Origin: Rhodospirillales bacterium BBD 1991-14
GTDB taxonomy: Bacteria; Pseudomonadota; Alphaproteobacteria; Kiloniellales; Kiloniellaceae
Assembly: GCA_001657395.1 (NCBI GenBank)
Contig: LYSY01000006.1
Coordinates: 62,001-126,000, forward strand
Direction of reading: 5' to 3'
Length of the DNA: 64,000 nucleotides
Shown piece by piece: positions 7,928 to 17,134 of the stretch (within the stretch, counting starts at the first letter, position 1; each line of letters begins with the position of its first letter). The notes under the pieces were generated by a model that was not told the DNA's origin, ran no database searches, and saw only the letters and a program-made list of their open reading frames with translations. A program made the position numbers and the translations under genes.

Positions 7928-8431
7928 GAGCTGCTCACGATCTGGGGTCCGCAAGACGGGTTCACGACATTATAAGATTTCTGGGCGGCCTTATCGCATT
8001 TACTCATCTTTGTAACATGAGTGTCCAGGTCTTTCCTTAAGAGCAGGGCAGCCGCGGACCCATGGTCGGGCTGCGGCCGGTCACGCTTCAGGGGAAGGCA
8101 AAGTCTATGTTTCCTGCGGTTGAAGAACCCACCGCCCGGTTTCCGGGCCGGATGACGCGGTTTCTCGCGGAGCCGTCATCGGGGCGTCACCCCTGTCCAT
8201 TACGCTGCGTCCAAAAGGCCAATGCATATCGCATACGGTATACGGTATATCATCCTACATACAGCATGCGGGGGCGATGGACAGTGGGGATCACGGATGC
8301 AAACGACGATCCGGTGGGGGCACTCCGACGGCAGGGGCAAGCAACGGCACATGAGGCCTGCTGCTGAGGCTGGTCCTTCGCGACTGCCCCGCTCCGGGAC
8401 AGCGCGCAACCAACCATTCGAGGAGGGAGTT
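7928..8431. other. Control region between LysR gene and ABC operon
   Basis: No gene is supported in these 504 bp. On the minus strand a TATAAT -10 hexamer lies at 7969-7974, about 40 bases before the LysR start. A 6-bp inverted repeat ACTCAT/ATGAGT (8002-8007, 8017-8022, 9-bp spacer) could be a LysR site. The GTATAC motif is at 8238. The ABC binding-protein gene has AGGAGGGAG five to ten bases before its ATG. Confidence 0.5.
8231..8250. promoter_or_regulatory. Predicted GntR operator (GTATAC motif, site 2)
   Basis: GCATACGGTATACGGTATAT holds three ATAC/TAT half-site-like elements at about 8-bp spacing, centred on GTATAC at 8238-8243. The 11-mer GTATACGGTAT is shared with site 1 upstream of the TRAP operon. 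It sits 182 bp upstream of the ABC operon start. Confidence 0.5.
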
Positions 8432-10000
8432 ATGTTACGCAGTCTTCAGGCTCTGCGTGCTTCGGCAGGTGGACTGGTCAGCGCCGTCGCGCTCGCAACG
8501 GCGCTGGCTGCCGGTACGGCCGGCGCGCAGGAGAACAGCGTCCGGATCGCGGTTCAGGAGAACCCTCTGGTTCTCGATCCGGTGATGATTCAAAGGAACA
8601 CGGCTTACCGCGTCCTTCCGAACATCTTCGATACCCTGATCAAGGTTGACTATCAGGAAGGGCAGCAACTGGTACCGGGCCTCGCGACCGGGTGGCGCTA
8701 CCTGGACCCCACGACCCTGGAGCTGACGCTCCGCAGAGGCGTGACGTTTCATGACGGGACCGCCTTCACGTCGGAAGACGTTGCCTTCAGCCTTGGCGAA
8801 GAGCGCCTTGGTGAGGGCAAGCCGGGCCACGGTGCCTATAAGGGCTTCTTGAGCACCATCGCGAGCGTGGAGGCCGTCGACGACTTTACGGTTCGGGTCA
8901 CCACCTTTGCACCGGATCCCGTCCTCGAGCTGCGCCTCAGTGGCTGGGGCGCGCAGATCGTCAGCAAGGATGCCTTCGAGGCGTTGGGCGGCGATTGGTC
9001 GCGCTGGTCGGTCGGTCCGGTCGGCTCCGGGCCCTTCCGGGTCGAACGTTTCGTTCCCGGCGAGGCTTTGGTGCTCTCGGCCTTCGACGGCTATTGGGGC
9101 GATGCGCCCAGCGTCGACGAGGTGAGGTTCCTCGACGTCCCGGAAGTCTCGACACGCATTGCCGGTCTGGTTGCGGGCGACTACCACATCATCGCCGAAG
9201 TAAACCCGGATCAGATCGAGACGATTGAAAGCCACAAGGGGTTGCGTGTCGCCGGTGGCACGATCCGAAACCACCGCATCCTCACTTACGATTTCGATAA
9301 CGAACTTCTCCGGGACATCCGGATCCGCAAGGCGCTCAGCCTCGCGATCGACCGCCAACTCCTGGTGGATACCATCTGGCAGGGCAGGGTGGAGATCACG
9401 AACGGGCTCCAATGGCCGGAATTCGGTCCGCTCTACGACCCGACGCGTGAACCTCCGGTCTATGATCCCGAGGCCGCGCGCAAGCTGCTAGAGGAAGCCG
9501 GCTACGACGGAGAGGTGATCCCTTACCGGATCCGCAACAACTACTATCCTTCGGAGATAATGGAATCAGAGGCCGTTGCGGCGATGTGGAGGGCGGTCGG
9601 CTTCAACATCGACCTGCAGATCAAGGAGAGCTGGGATCAGGTCTTTGCCGAGCCGGGCACCGGCATTCGCAACGGCTCTGCACCGCCGCTCTTTGCTGAT
9701 CCCATCTCCGGTCTCTGGCGCAACTACGGGCGAGAAGGCGGCGACGAGCACCGGGAGAAATGGAGCAACGCGGAGTTCAACGCCCTCGGCAAGACTTTGC
9801 TTCAGGAAACCGACGTCGCCAAGCGCGCGGCGGCCCACGCGAAGATGCTTGAGATCTGGCACGAGCAGGACCCGCCGTCGACCATCCTCCATGCCTTGGG
9901 CCAGTTCTACGGGCTCAGGCAGGGTATCGAATGGACGCCATACAATGTGGCCTTTATGGATCTCGGTGCGGGCAATCTCTCCTTTGTCGGGACCAACTGA
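8432..10000 (+). CDS. ABC transporter substrate-binding protein, family 5 (peptide/opine type)
   Basis: This is a periplasmic receptor of 522 residues with a clear signal peptide (about 1-34, cut near AGAQE). Family 5 features include the N-terminal NPLVLDPVMIQRNTAYRVLPNIFDTL, GLATGWRYLDPTTLELTLRRGVTFHDG, GSGPFRVERFVPGE and the IRKALSLAIDRQLLVDTI hinge. The ATG at 8432 directly follows a strong AGGAGGGAG; the frame is open upstream to 8222 but that part is not secreted-protein-like. It leads a five-gene transporter operon coupled by overlaps. Peptides, opines or other amino compounds are all possible ligands. Confidence 0.92.
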   Translation: MLRSLQALRASAGGLVSAVALATALAAGTAGAQENSVRIAVQENPLVLDPVMIQRNTAYRVLPNIFDTLIKVDYQEGQQLVPGLATGWRYLDPTTLELTLRRGVTFHDGTAFTSEDVAFSLGEERLGEGKPGHGAYKGFLSTIASVEAVDDFTVRVTTFAPDPVLELRLSGWGAQIVSKDAFEALGGDWSRWSVGPVGSGPFRVERFVPGEALVLSAFDGYWGDAPSVDEVRFLDVPEVSTRIAGLVAGDYHIIAEVNPDQIETIESHKGLRVAGGTIRNHRILTYDFDNELLRDIRIRKALSLAIDRQLLVDTIWQGRVEITNGLQWPEFGPLYDPTREPPVYDPEAARKLLEEAGYDGEVIPYRIRNNYYPSEIMESEAVAAMWRAVGFNIDLQIKESWDQVFAEPGTGIRNGSAPPLFADPISGLWRNYGREGGDEHREKWSNAEFNALGKTLLQETDVAKRAAAHAKMLEIWHEQDPPSTILHALGQFYGLRQGIEWTPYNVAFMDLGAGNLSFVGTN

Positions 10001-10857
10001 TGTTCGAAGCGCCGATCGAAGGCATCGCGCCGGGGCCCTCAGCCCCGGCGCGACAAGCGCTGCGCCCGGAAGGGAGAGACATTCTTTCTGTCGAGGATCT
10101 GCGGATTGACTTCGCCGATCCGCAAGGTCCCGCACGGCAGGTGGTGGCGGGAGCGACGCTGCGGGTTCCGCTTGGCGGCTACGTCGCCGTCATTGGCGCC
10201 AGCGGATCGGGTAAGTCCCTGACGTGCCTGGCCACCATGGGTCTGGTCGACGGAGCGGCCCGGGTTTCCGGGCGCATCTGCTTTGCCGGCCGCGTCTTCG
10301 AGGCGGCCGACACTGCTGGGCTCGCCCGGCTGCGAGGATCGGGCATCGCCATGATCTTCCAGGACCCCTTTGCGTCTTTGAATCCGGTCCGCAGCATTGG
10401 CGCGCAGATCGTGGAGACGCTGCGGGTCCACGACGCCAGCCTCTGCCGGCAGACGGCGCGCAAAAAGGCCTTGGCTCTCCTGGACCGGGTCGGGTTGGAC
10501 CGGGCGGCCTTGCGCTTCTCGCAGTATCCTCACGAACTCTCCGGCGGCATGAACCAGCGCGTCATGATTGCCCTTGCCTTGTCCAGCAGCCCTCGACTGC
10601 TGATTGCCGACGAACCGACGACGGCTCTCGATGCCCGGATTCAGAGGCTTGTCATGGATCTCATCGACGACCTTCGCGTGTCGGAGGGGCTGTCCATCCT
10701 CCTTGTCAGCCATGATCTCGGGCTTGTCCGCGACTACGCCGATGCAATCTACACGATGGAGCAGGGCCGGACCGTCGAAGTCGGGCCTCCGGAGAAGCTG
10801 GCCCAGCAAGTCCAGCTCCAAGGCGGGCCTTGTCAGAGCAGCGAGGCGGTCGCGTGA
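10000..10857 (+). CDS. ABC transporter ATP-binding protein (OppD/DppD-like)
   Basis: This is a 285-residue ATPase with Walker A GASGSGKS, Q-loop FQDPFASLNP, signature LSGGMNQRV, Walker B LLIADEPT and switch His in VSHDLG. It is somewhat shorter than typical DppD because the C-terminal oligopeptide-transporter extension is reduced. Its ATG overlaps the previous stop (TGATG). It pairs with the following ATPase to energise import. Confidence 0.9.
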   Translation: MFEAPIEGIAPGPSAPARQALRPEGRDILSVEDLRIDFADPQGPARQVVAGATLRVPLGGYVAVIGASGSGKSLTCLATMGLVDGAARVSGRICFAGRVFEAADTAGLARLRGSGIAMIFQDPFASLNPVRSIGAQIVETLRVHDASLCRQTARKKALALLDRVGLDRAALRFSQYPHELSGGMNQRVMIALALSSSPRLLIADEPTTALDARIQRLVMDLIDDLRVSEGLSILLVSHDLGLVRDYADAIYTMEQGRTVEVGPPEKLAQQVQLQGGPCQSSEAVA

Positions 10858-11693
10858 GCGCGCTCGAGCCGCCTTTTCTCCGGGCCGAGGGGCTCTGCAA
10901 GACCTATCGACTGCGTTCGGCGCGGCGCTTGAGCTTCAGGCGCGGCACCTTTCATGCCTTGAGGGACGCGTCTTTCCAGATCGCCCGCGGGGAGGTCCTG
11001 GCCGTTGTTGGCGAGAGCGGCTCCGGGAAGTCGACCCTGGCCCGGCTCCTCGTCAAGCTTCTTGAGCCGACGTCGGGGGACGTCGTCCTCGAGGGAAAGA
11101 GACATCGAGACCGGCGCGGAGAAGGACTTCGCGCTCTGCGTCGGACAGTCCAACTCGTCCAGCAGGACAGCCGCGGCTCCCTTGACCCACGCATGACTGT
11201 GGGAGACCAACTGGTCGAGATCCTCAAGGTCCATGGGATCGGCTCCCATGCGGATCGGCCGGCATTGGCTGCCGGTCTCCTGGAACAGGTCGGGCTTGAC
11301 GGCGGCTTGACCACACGGTTCCCGCACATGCTCTCCGGCGGTCAGCGCCAAAGGGTCGTCATTGCCCGGGCGCTGTCGCTCGCTCCGTCGCTCCTGGTCT
11401 GTGACGAGGCGGTCTCGTCCCTCGACGTGGTTTCCCAGGCGCAGATCATCCAATTGCTGGCCTCCCTGAACGCCCAGCGCGGGGTCACGCTGGTATTCAT
11501 CACTCATGACCTCAGGCTGGCCCAGGAGATCTCTGGCCGCCTGGCTGTGATGCAGCATGGGGAGATCGTGGAGTTCGGCGCTACACGGGACGTCCTGGCG
11601 GCTCCGCAACACAGCTATACGGGCAGCCTTGTCGCCGCCGCAGCAGGTCGACGGTGCAGGCAGGAGTCCGGCCCTGCCGGGCGGTGGGCGTGA
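10854..11693 (+). CDS. ABC transporter ATP-binding protein (OppF/DppF-like)
   Basis: This is the second ATPase, 279 residues from the GTG at 10854, which overlaps the upstream stop as GTGA. It has Walker A GESGSGKST, Q-loop VQQDSRGSLDP, signature LSGGQRQRV, Walker B LLVCDEAVSSLD and the His switch ITHDL. The reading frame also has a TTG at 10830, but the overlap rule used across this operon favours 10854. Confidence 0.9.
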   Translation: MSALEPPFLRAEGLCKTYRLRSARRLSFRRGTFHALRDASFQIARGEVLAVVGESGSGKSTLARLLVKLLEPTSGDVVLEGKRHRDRRGEGLRALRRTVQLVQQDSRGSLDPRMTVGDQLVEILKVHGIGSHADRPALAAGLLEQVGLDGGLTTRFPHMLSGGQRQRVVIARALSLAPSLLVCDEAVSSLDVVSQAQIIQLLASLNAQRGVTLVFITHDLRLAQEISGRLAVMQHGEIVEFGATRDVLAAPQHSYTGSLVAAAAGRRCRQESGPAGRWA

Positions 11694-12622
11694 TGGCCGC
11701 AGTTGTCCGCAAGGTCCTGCGTGCTCTGCTCAGCGTGTGGTTCGTCGTGACTGTTATCTTCGTCGTGATGCGTCTATCGGGGGATCCGGCTCTGGAGATC
11801 TTCGGTCCCGAGGAGCTGCCCGAGGAGGTGATGGCGTCCTTTCGGGCGACCTGGGGTATCGACAAGCCGATCTGGGAACAGTACCTGACCTACGTCGGCA
11901 ACGTTTTGCAGGGCGATTTCGGGCGCTCTTTTGTCGAGTACCGCTCCGCCTCCGAGATTGTGATGGAGCGTCTGCCCAAGACCCTGGCGCTGATGGCGGC
12001 GAGCCTCGCCATCACCTTGCTGATCGGGATCCCCGCAGGCATTGCTGCCGCCCTGTTCCACAACGGCCGGCTCGACCGGGTCCTGACGGTTGGGGGAATG
12101 GTCTTCTATGCGACGCCGAACTTTGTCCTCGGCATCGCCCTCATCCTGGTGTTCTCTGTTTGGCTCGGCGTCCTGCCGGTCGCGAGCAGCGAAGCCTGGG
12201 AGAGTATCCTTCTGCCAGCCTTTACCTTCGGCGCCTCGGGAGCGGCCGTCTTCCTGCGCTTTGTCCGCGCGGCCATGCTTGATGCGCTGCGCCAGCCCTA
12301 TGTGCTGGCGGCGCGGGCGCGCGGCCTGCCTTGGCGCCGCGTCGTGCTCGGACATGTCTTGCCCAACGCGGCACTGCCGATCCTGACCATTGCCGGGCTC
12401 ACCGTCGGGGCCATGGTGGCGGGCTCGATTGTCGTTGAAACGATGTTCGCCTGGCCTGGAATTGGCCGCCTGACAACAACGGCGGTCGGCTTCCGGGACC
12501 TCGCTGTCATTCAAGTGATTGTCTTCCTTGTGATGGCGGCCATGGTCATCACCAACCTGGTGGTCGATGTGCTCTACGTCGTCGTCGATCCGCGCATCCG
12601 CATTGCCAAGGCGCCCCTATGA
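11693..12622 (+). CDS. ABC transporter permease (OppB/DppB-like)
   Basis: This 309-residue inner-membrane protein has six hydrophobic segments and the family's large periplasmic loop (SGDPALEIFGPEELPEE to LTYVGNVLQGDFGRS). The EAA-type ATPase-contact loop is at YVLAARARGLPWRRVVLGHVLPNA (quoted in two parts: YVLAARARGLPW and RRVVLGHVLPNA). The ATG at 11693 overlaps the previous stop as TGATG; a longer frame to 11654 would overlap the ATPase needlessly. Confidence 0.9.
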   Translation: MAAVVRKVLRALLSVWFVVTVIFVVMRLSGDPALEIFGPEELPEEVMASFRATWGIDKPIWEQYLTYVGNVLQGDFGRSFVEYRSASEIVMERLPKTLALMAASLAITLLIGIPAGIAAALFHNGRLDRVLTVGGMVFYATPNFVLGIALILVFSVWLGVLPVASSEAWESILLPAFTFGASGAAVFLRFVRAAMLDALRQPYVLAARARGLPWRRVVLGHVLPNAALPILTIAGLTVGAMVAGSIVVETMFAWPGIGRLTTTAVGFRDLAVIQVIVFLVMAAMVITNLVVDVLYVVVDPRIRIAKAPL

Positions 12623-13530
12623 CGCTGCTTTCGCGAACCTCTGCCCGAGCGCGCGGAGAACTCCTGCCAAACCGCTTTGAGCCCGGCCGAAAGGCAGCGG
12701 CGTCTCGGTCTCGCGTCAACTGGGTTGTCGTCGTCGCCGCGGTCTGGCTTGGTCTCTGCGTTTTTGCGGCCGTCTTTGCTGATTTCATTCAGCTCTACGA
12801 CCACCGGGCCATAGACCTGCGCGCGCGCCTCGTGCCGCCAGTCGGATTTGGCGGAACCTGGCTGCATCCGCTCGGCACGGACGAGCTTGGGCGTGATATT
12901 TACAGTCGCCTCATTGCGTCGATACGCATGAGCCTGTTGCTGGCGCTCATTGGCACGCTTGGCGGGGCGATCCTTGGGACCACTCTCGGGTTCCTCGCGG
13001 CGCATTTCCGTGGCCTTGTGGACGATGCGGTCATGGTCTTCATCGACATTCAGGCATCGCTGCCCTTCTTCGTGGTGGCCTTGGTCGCGGTCGCCATTGT
13101 CGGCCCCAGCCTTTGGCTCTTCATCATCTTGTTGAGCGTCTTCGGCTGGGAACGCTACGCAAGACTGGTGCGCGCTTTGGCCATCTCGGCCACAGAGCAC
13201 GGCTACGCCGAGGCGCTGCGCGGGCTTGGGGTGGGGCCCTTGCGGGTCTATGCCCGGCACATCTTTCCCAACATCGCCGGCGCGATCATCGTCAATGCGT
13301 CCTTGAACTTCTCCGAGACCCTGCTTCTCGAGAGCACCCTCAGTTTCCTCGGTCTCGGCGTGCAGCCGCCTGCGACCAGCCTTGGGAACATGGTCGGCTT
13401 CGCCCGTGATTACCTTGTCTCGGCCTGGTGGATGGCTGTCTTCCCCGCTGCGGTCATTCTCTTCTGCACCCTCTCGATCGGCATTCTCGGCGATTGGCTG
13501 CGCGATCGCCTCGACCCCAACACGCGTTAA
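12619..13530 (+). CDS. ABC transporter permease (OppC/DppC-like)
   Basis: This 303-residue partner permease has the conserved HPLGTDELGRDIYSRLI motif before transmembrane segment 2, the EAA loop (YAEALRGLGVGPLRVYARHI) and the ETLLLESTLSFLGLGV stretch with NMVGFARDYL. It overlaps the preceding gene by ATGA. It forms the heterodimeric channel with the OppB-like protein. Confidence 0.9.
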   Translation: MTLLSRTSARARGELLPNRFEPGRKAAASRSRVNWVVVVAAVWLGLCVFAAVFADFIQLYDHRAIDLRARLVPPVGFGGTWLHPLGTDELGRDIYSRLIASIRMSLLLALIGTLGGAILGTTLGFLAAHFRGLVDDAVMVFIDIQASLPFFVVALVAVAIVGPSLWLFIILLSVFGWERYARLVRALAISATEHGYAEALRGLGVGPLRVYARHIFPNIAGAIIVNASLNFSETLLLESTLSFLGLGVQPPATSLGNMVGFARDYLVSAWWMAVFPAAVILFCTLSIGILGDWLRDRLDPNTR

Positions 13531-13567
13531 GCCCCAAAGGCAAGCCCACTCTGTTAGAGGATCTTTC

Positions 13568-14329
13568 ATGACCACCACAATGCACAGCAACGATGCGGGC
13601 TTGATCCCGCCCGGCAAGCGGATCTACGGCGTCGGTGTCGGCATCGTCACCATGGATCGCAGGTTCCCAAGGCCGCTGGGCGACATGGCGAACGCGGCGA
13701 CCTACGGGTTTCCGGTCCTCTTTGACACAGTCCTGGGCGTGAACGGCATGCCGGCGCTTTCGCCCGGTCAGACCCATGATCTCTACGCGCCGATCTATGA
13801 GAGCTGCATGCGCCTTGTCGACAAGGGGGTTGTCGCCATAACAACGACCTGTGGCTATGCAGCCCTCCTTCAAGGCCGGCTTGCCGCAGAGCTGCCGGTA
13901 GCCTTCGCCGCTTCGTCCTTGGTCCAGATTCCCTCGATCCTGGCGGCCCTCGGCCCCCAGGCAAAGCTTGCAGTCCTCGCGGCGCGGGGCGCGAGCCTGA
14001 CGGCCGAGCATTTCCGCGGCACCGGGGTGCGCGAAGACCAGTTGGACCGCCTTTCCGTCATCGACTTGCAGGAGGCACCCTCGTTTCACGATGCCATTCT
14101 GGAGCGGCCCGGTGAGGTTCCGCTCGACGTCGTAGCGGCGCGCGCCGAGATTGTTGCGTTGTGTAAAGCGGCGGCGGAGAAGGACACCCGGATCTGTGGC
14201 TTTGTTGCCGAGTGCGCGAACGTCGGGCCCTATTCGCAAGCGGTCCGCGAGGCGACGGCCTTGCCGGTGTGGGATGGCATCGGCTTGGTGAACTGGTTGC
14301 ATCACTGCACGACGACGCGGCTGCACTAG
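13568..14329 (+). CDS. Aspartate/glutamate racemase-superfamily protein (two-cysteine type)
   Basis: This 253-residue protein has the two conserved catalytic cysteines of the superfamily, C95 in ITTTCGYAAL and C216 in FVAECANVGPYS. Two Cys residues allow two-base racemisation of an amino acid, unlike the one-Cys relative at 24405. The start is the ATG at 13568, preceded by AGAGGATC; the frame is open back to 13382 inside the permease gene. It lies 37 bp after the ABC operon and 42 bp before a D-amino-acid-type transaminase, so conversion of an imported amino acid between L and D forms is plausible. The substrate is unknown. Confidence 0.72.
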   Translation: MTTTMHSNDAGLIPPGKRIYGVGVGIVTMDRRFPRPLGDMANAATYGFPVLFDTVLGVNGMPALSPGQTHDLYAPIYESCMRLVDKGVVAITTTCGYAALLQGRLAAELPVAFAASSLVQIPSILAALGPQAKLAVLAARGASLTAEHFRGTGVREDQLDRLSVIDLQEAPSFHDAILERPGEVPLDVVAARAEIVALCKAAAEKDTRICGFVAECANVGPYSQAVREATALPVWDGIGLVNWLHHCTTTRLH

Positions 14330-14371
14330 GCCATCGCGGGTGGCGCCGAGACTACGGAAAGGATCTAAGGC

Positions 14372-15253
14372 ATGGTGGTGTCGGAGCGCGTGAGGGCCCC
14401 GGATCCCGAACGCACGGTTTTCGTCAACGGGGACTTCGTTCCGGAAAGCCGGGCCCAGGTTTCCGTCATGGACCGCGGCTTTCTCTTCGGGGATGGCGTT
14501 TACGAGGTTACTGCGGTCATCGATGGTAGGCTGGTCGACGCCGTGCCGCACCTTGACCGGCTTGCGCGATCTTTGGCCGAGGTCCAGATTGCCTGTCCCT
14601 GGAGCGCGGCTGAGTTGACGGCGATACAGCGCGAAGTGGCGCGCCGCAACGGCATCGACGAGGGAACCATCTATCTTCAGATCACACGGGGCGCCGCAGA
14701 CCGGGGCTTTGCCTTTCCCGAGCGGAGTTCCCCAACGCTTGTCGTCTTCGCGCAGCGCCGCCAGCTGGTCGGAACCCGCAGCATCGCTGAAGGTATCGCC
14801 GTGGTCACCTGTCCGGACCTGCGCTGGCGGCGGCGCCATGTAAAGAGTGTTTCCCTGCTCGCCCAGGTCCTGGCCAAGCAGCACGCCCATGCGCAAGGGG
14901 CGGGCGAGGCCTGGATGACGGAGGACGGCTTCGTTACGGAAGGCAGCTCTTCCACGGCCTTTATCGTGCTAGACGACGGGCGGCTGGTTACCCGCTCGCT
15001 CAAGAGCAATGTGCTCCCGGGCATAACGCGTCAAACCGTGCTGCGCGGGGCAGAGCGGCTCAGGCTGCAGCTGGAGGAGCGAAGCTTTACCCTCGAGGAG
15101 GCCAAGACGGCTCAGGAGGCCTTTGCGACCGGTGCGTCCTTTCTGGTCACACCAATCGTATCGATCGACGGGCAGAAAGTCGGCAGTGGGCAGCCTGGCG
15201 CGGTCGCAAAGGAGCTCCTGGCCTGCTATCTCGACCTTCACCGGGCGGGTTGA
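14372..15253 (+). CDS. D-amino-acid transaminase-like class IV aminotransferase
   Basis: This 293-residue fold-type IV PLP enzyme has FVNGDFVPESRAQVSVMDRG and FGDGVYEV at the start, the PLP lysine K158 in RRRHVKSVSLLAQVLAKQ and the cofactor motif MTEDGFVTEGSSSTAFIV. The RWRRRHVKS and SSS pattern matches D-alanine transaminases more than branched-chain ones. It would move the amino group between a D-amino acid and a 2-oxo acid. It follows the racemase-family gene in the same direction, and together they form a small D-amino-acid module behind the importer. Confidence 0.85.
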   Translation: MVVSERVRAPDPERTVFVNGDFVPESRAQVSVMDRGFLFGDGVYEVTAVIDGRLVDAVPHLDRLARSLAEVQIACPWSAAELTAIQREVARRNGIDEGTIYLQITRGAADRGFAFPERSSPTLVVFAQRRQLVGTRSIAEGIAVVTCPDLRWRRRHVKSVSLLAQVLAKQHAHAQGAGEAWMTEDGFVTEGSSSTAFIVLDDGRLVTRSLKSNVLPGITRQTVLRGAERLRLQLEERSFTLEEAKTAQEAFATGASFLVTPIVSIDGQKVGSGQPGAVAKELLACYLDLHRAG

Positions 15254-15255
15254 GG

Positions 15256-16167
15256 CTAGGCGGAAGGGGAGCGTCGCCGCAGACCGCCATAGACGATTCC
15301 GCCAGCAATGAGCGCCATACCGAAGGCCATGGCGAGCGTCAATTCTTCCTGGAAGAGGAGGAGTCCGACCCCGACTGCGAAGACCATCTGGGATGCGTCG
15401 ACCGGCGCCAATGCTGAGGCCGGTGCAGCGCTGTAGGCACGGGCCAGGAGGACTTGCGATCCGCAGGAAGCAAGGCCGCTGAAGGCCAAAAAGCCAAGGT
15501 CCGCGAGGCTCGGTGTTACCCAGTTCTGCACTGCGAAGATCAGGAGCAGTGCGGAGGAGAAGAGAGACAGGTTGAAATAGATGAGGATTGGTGTCTGGAC
15601 GGCCGCTGCCGGCTTCAAGAGCAGCTGCAGGGCGGCCGAGGAGAGCGCGGCACCGAGCACCAGCAGGAGCGTTTGCGCGGTGACAAGGTTCTCGGGTTGT
15701 ACGATGACGACCACGCCGAGGATGCAGATAGCAGCTGTGAGCCAGTCGGCGGGGCTACCGCGTTCGCCGAGGAAAACGCGCGAGAGAACCAGCAGGAACA
15801 CGATCTTCGAATAGAAGAGCGTGGTGACGCCGGCAATCGATCCGCTGCGAAGTGCGAGGATGAGTAGGATCGCAGTCACTGCGGCGAAGACTGCTCGAGC
15901 GGCGTTGAGGAGGAAAGCGTCTCTCTGCGGTCTCATCATCTGACGGCGCTCGTGCCGAACCAGGAGAACCGCTCCCGCGAAGACCGCCCCGAAGAGGTAG
16001 AGCAGGAAGGTCGCTTGAACTGCGGGGACAGCCGGATCCAGGAACTTGAGAGACGTGCGGTTTGCGGTGAGGAGGGCCACGGCGAAGAGAGCCTGAAGAA
16101 CCGCAACCTCAACCGAGTTCTGACTTGATCCCGGCTTGGCGAGAAGGCCTTGCCGCTGCCTGGTCAT
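15256..16167 (-). CDS. DMT-superfamily transporter (EamA family), likely exporter
   Basis: This 303-residue protein has ten hydrophobic segments in two repeated halves of five, the EamA pattern (N half LLTANRTSLKFLDPAVPAVQ and C half LLLFQEELTLAMAFGMALIA). It is the last gene of the pepM operon; its ATG overlaps the reductase stop by ATGA. DMT proteins of this type usually export metabolites, so it may release the operon's product. It is convergent with the transaminase gene, with two bases between the stops. Confidence 0.88.
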   Translation of the reverse strand: MTRQRQGLLAKPGSSQNSVEVAVLQALFAVALLTANRTSLKFLDPAVPAVQATFLLYLFGAVFAGAVLLVRHERRQMMRPQRDAFLLNAARAVFAAVTAILLILALRSGSIAGVTTLFYSKIVFLLVLSRVFLGERGSPADWLTAAICILGVVVIVQPENLVTAQTLLLVLGAALSSAALQLLLKPAAAVQTPILIYFNLSLFSSALLLIFAVQNWVTPSLADLGFLAFSGLASCGSQVLLARAYSAAPASALAPVDASQMVFAVGVGLLLFQEELTLAMAFGMALIAGGIVYGGLRRRSPSA

Positions 16168-17093
16168 CGGCCCGGCTGGGCGCCCATAACGTGCGGAGCC
16201 AGAGTTGTCTCGATGAAGCTGTTGGCCGGCGTCTCGAACCCGCAGGCGCGGCCGATACGCACGACGGTCCCGTTCATCCAGGGTGTTTCCAGCCGCCGTC
16301 CATCTTTCAGGGACCTCAGAGCGGCCGAGGTGCGCTCAGGCGCGAGGCGGTCGACCTTCGTGAGGAACGCCTCGGGCAGGGCCGGTGCCAGACTGCGGCC
16401 CTGTCTGGAGCCGGCCAAGACAGCCTCCTGCGCGGCCTCGAGGAACATCGAGCGCGCGCTCTTGTCAGTCTGGACGACCGCGATCGGTTGCCCGAGCGCA
16501 GCTGTCGTGCCCCCAAAAGCGACCCTGAATGCAAACTCCTGCCAGACCTCGTCCTCAATGTCCCGGTGCTGCGAGGCGTCCACGCCGGCGTCGACGAAAG
16601 CCTGGTAGAGTGCCGCGCAGGCTCCGGCCCGGGCGTCGTCGTAGAGGCCAATCCTAATCTCCGCCTTTTCTCCGGACTGGAGGATCTGGCCCGGCGCCAA
16701 AACCTCGGCCGCGGCGGAGACGACCGTCTCGATCACGCGTTCTGGTCCCAGAACCGCTGCGAGCCTTTGACCGCTATCGACCCCGTTCATCAGACAGAAG
16801 ACCGGAGTGTTGCGGTTGTAGAGTTTCGAAACGAGCTCTGCTGCAGGCTCCAGATCCCAGAGTTTGACACTGACCAGGACCGCATCGACGGGCGTGCCCG
16901 GCGGGGGACGCTCCGTCGCGGTTACCGGGTTGATAACCGCATCGCCGAAGCGACTGAAGATCCTCAGCCCCTTCGCGCGCAGCGCCGCCAGATGATCGCC
17001 GCGCGCCATAAAGATCACATCATGGCCGGCCGCCGCGAGGCGACCACCGAAATAGCCACCGATCCCTCCGCTGCCCACGACCAAGATCTTCAT
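16164..17093 (-). CDS. Ketopantoate reductase-like 2-oxoacid reductase (ApbA/PanE family)
   Basis: This 309-residue NADP-dependent reductase has the Rossmann motif VGSGGIGGYFGG at the N-terminus, the SVKLWDLEPAA segment and the C-terminal helical domain with ETPWMNGTVVRIGRACGFETP. The ATG at 17093 follows GGAGGACAGGC; the frame is open to 17465 but only in the neighbour's antisense. The family reduces 2-oxo acids with a bulky C3 group. In this operon phosphonopyruvate (giving phosphonolactate) or a later oxo intermediate is a possible substrate, which is inference. It is coupled to the exporter gene. Confidence 0.82.
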   Translation of the reverse strand: MKILVVGSGGIGGYFGGRLAAAGHDVIFMARGDHLAALRAKGLRIFSRFGDAVINPVTATERPPPGTPVDAVLVSVKLWDLEPAAELVSKLYNRNTPVFCLMNGVDSGQRLAAVLGPERVIETVVSAAAEVLAPGQILQSGEKAEIRIGLYDDARAGACAALYQAFVDAGVDASQHRDIEDEVWQEFAFRVAFGGTTAALGQPIAVVQTDKSARSMFLEAAQEAVLAGSRQGRSLAPALPEAFLTKVDRLAPERTSAALRSLKDGRRLETPWMNGTVVRIGRACGFETPANSFIETTLAPHVMGAQPGR

Positions 17094-17134
17094 GCCTGTC
17101 CTCCTGTGCTCGCTGGTTGGCACTCCAAAACCAC

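Noticed and set aside
13382-13567. N-terminal extension of the racemase-family protein
   Set aside because: It is antisense/out-of-frame with the permease gene and has no racemase similarity; the ATG at 13568 has its own ribosome site.
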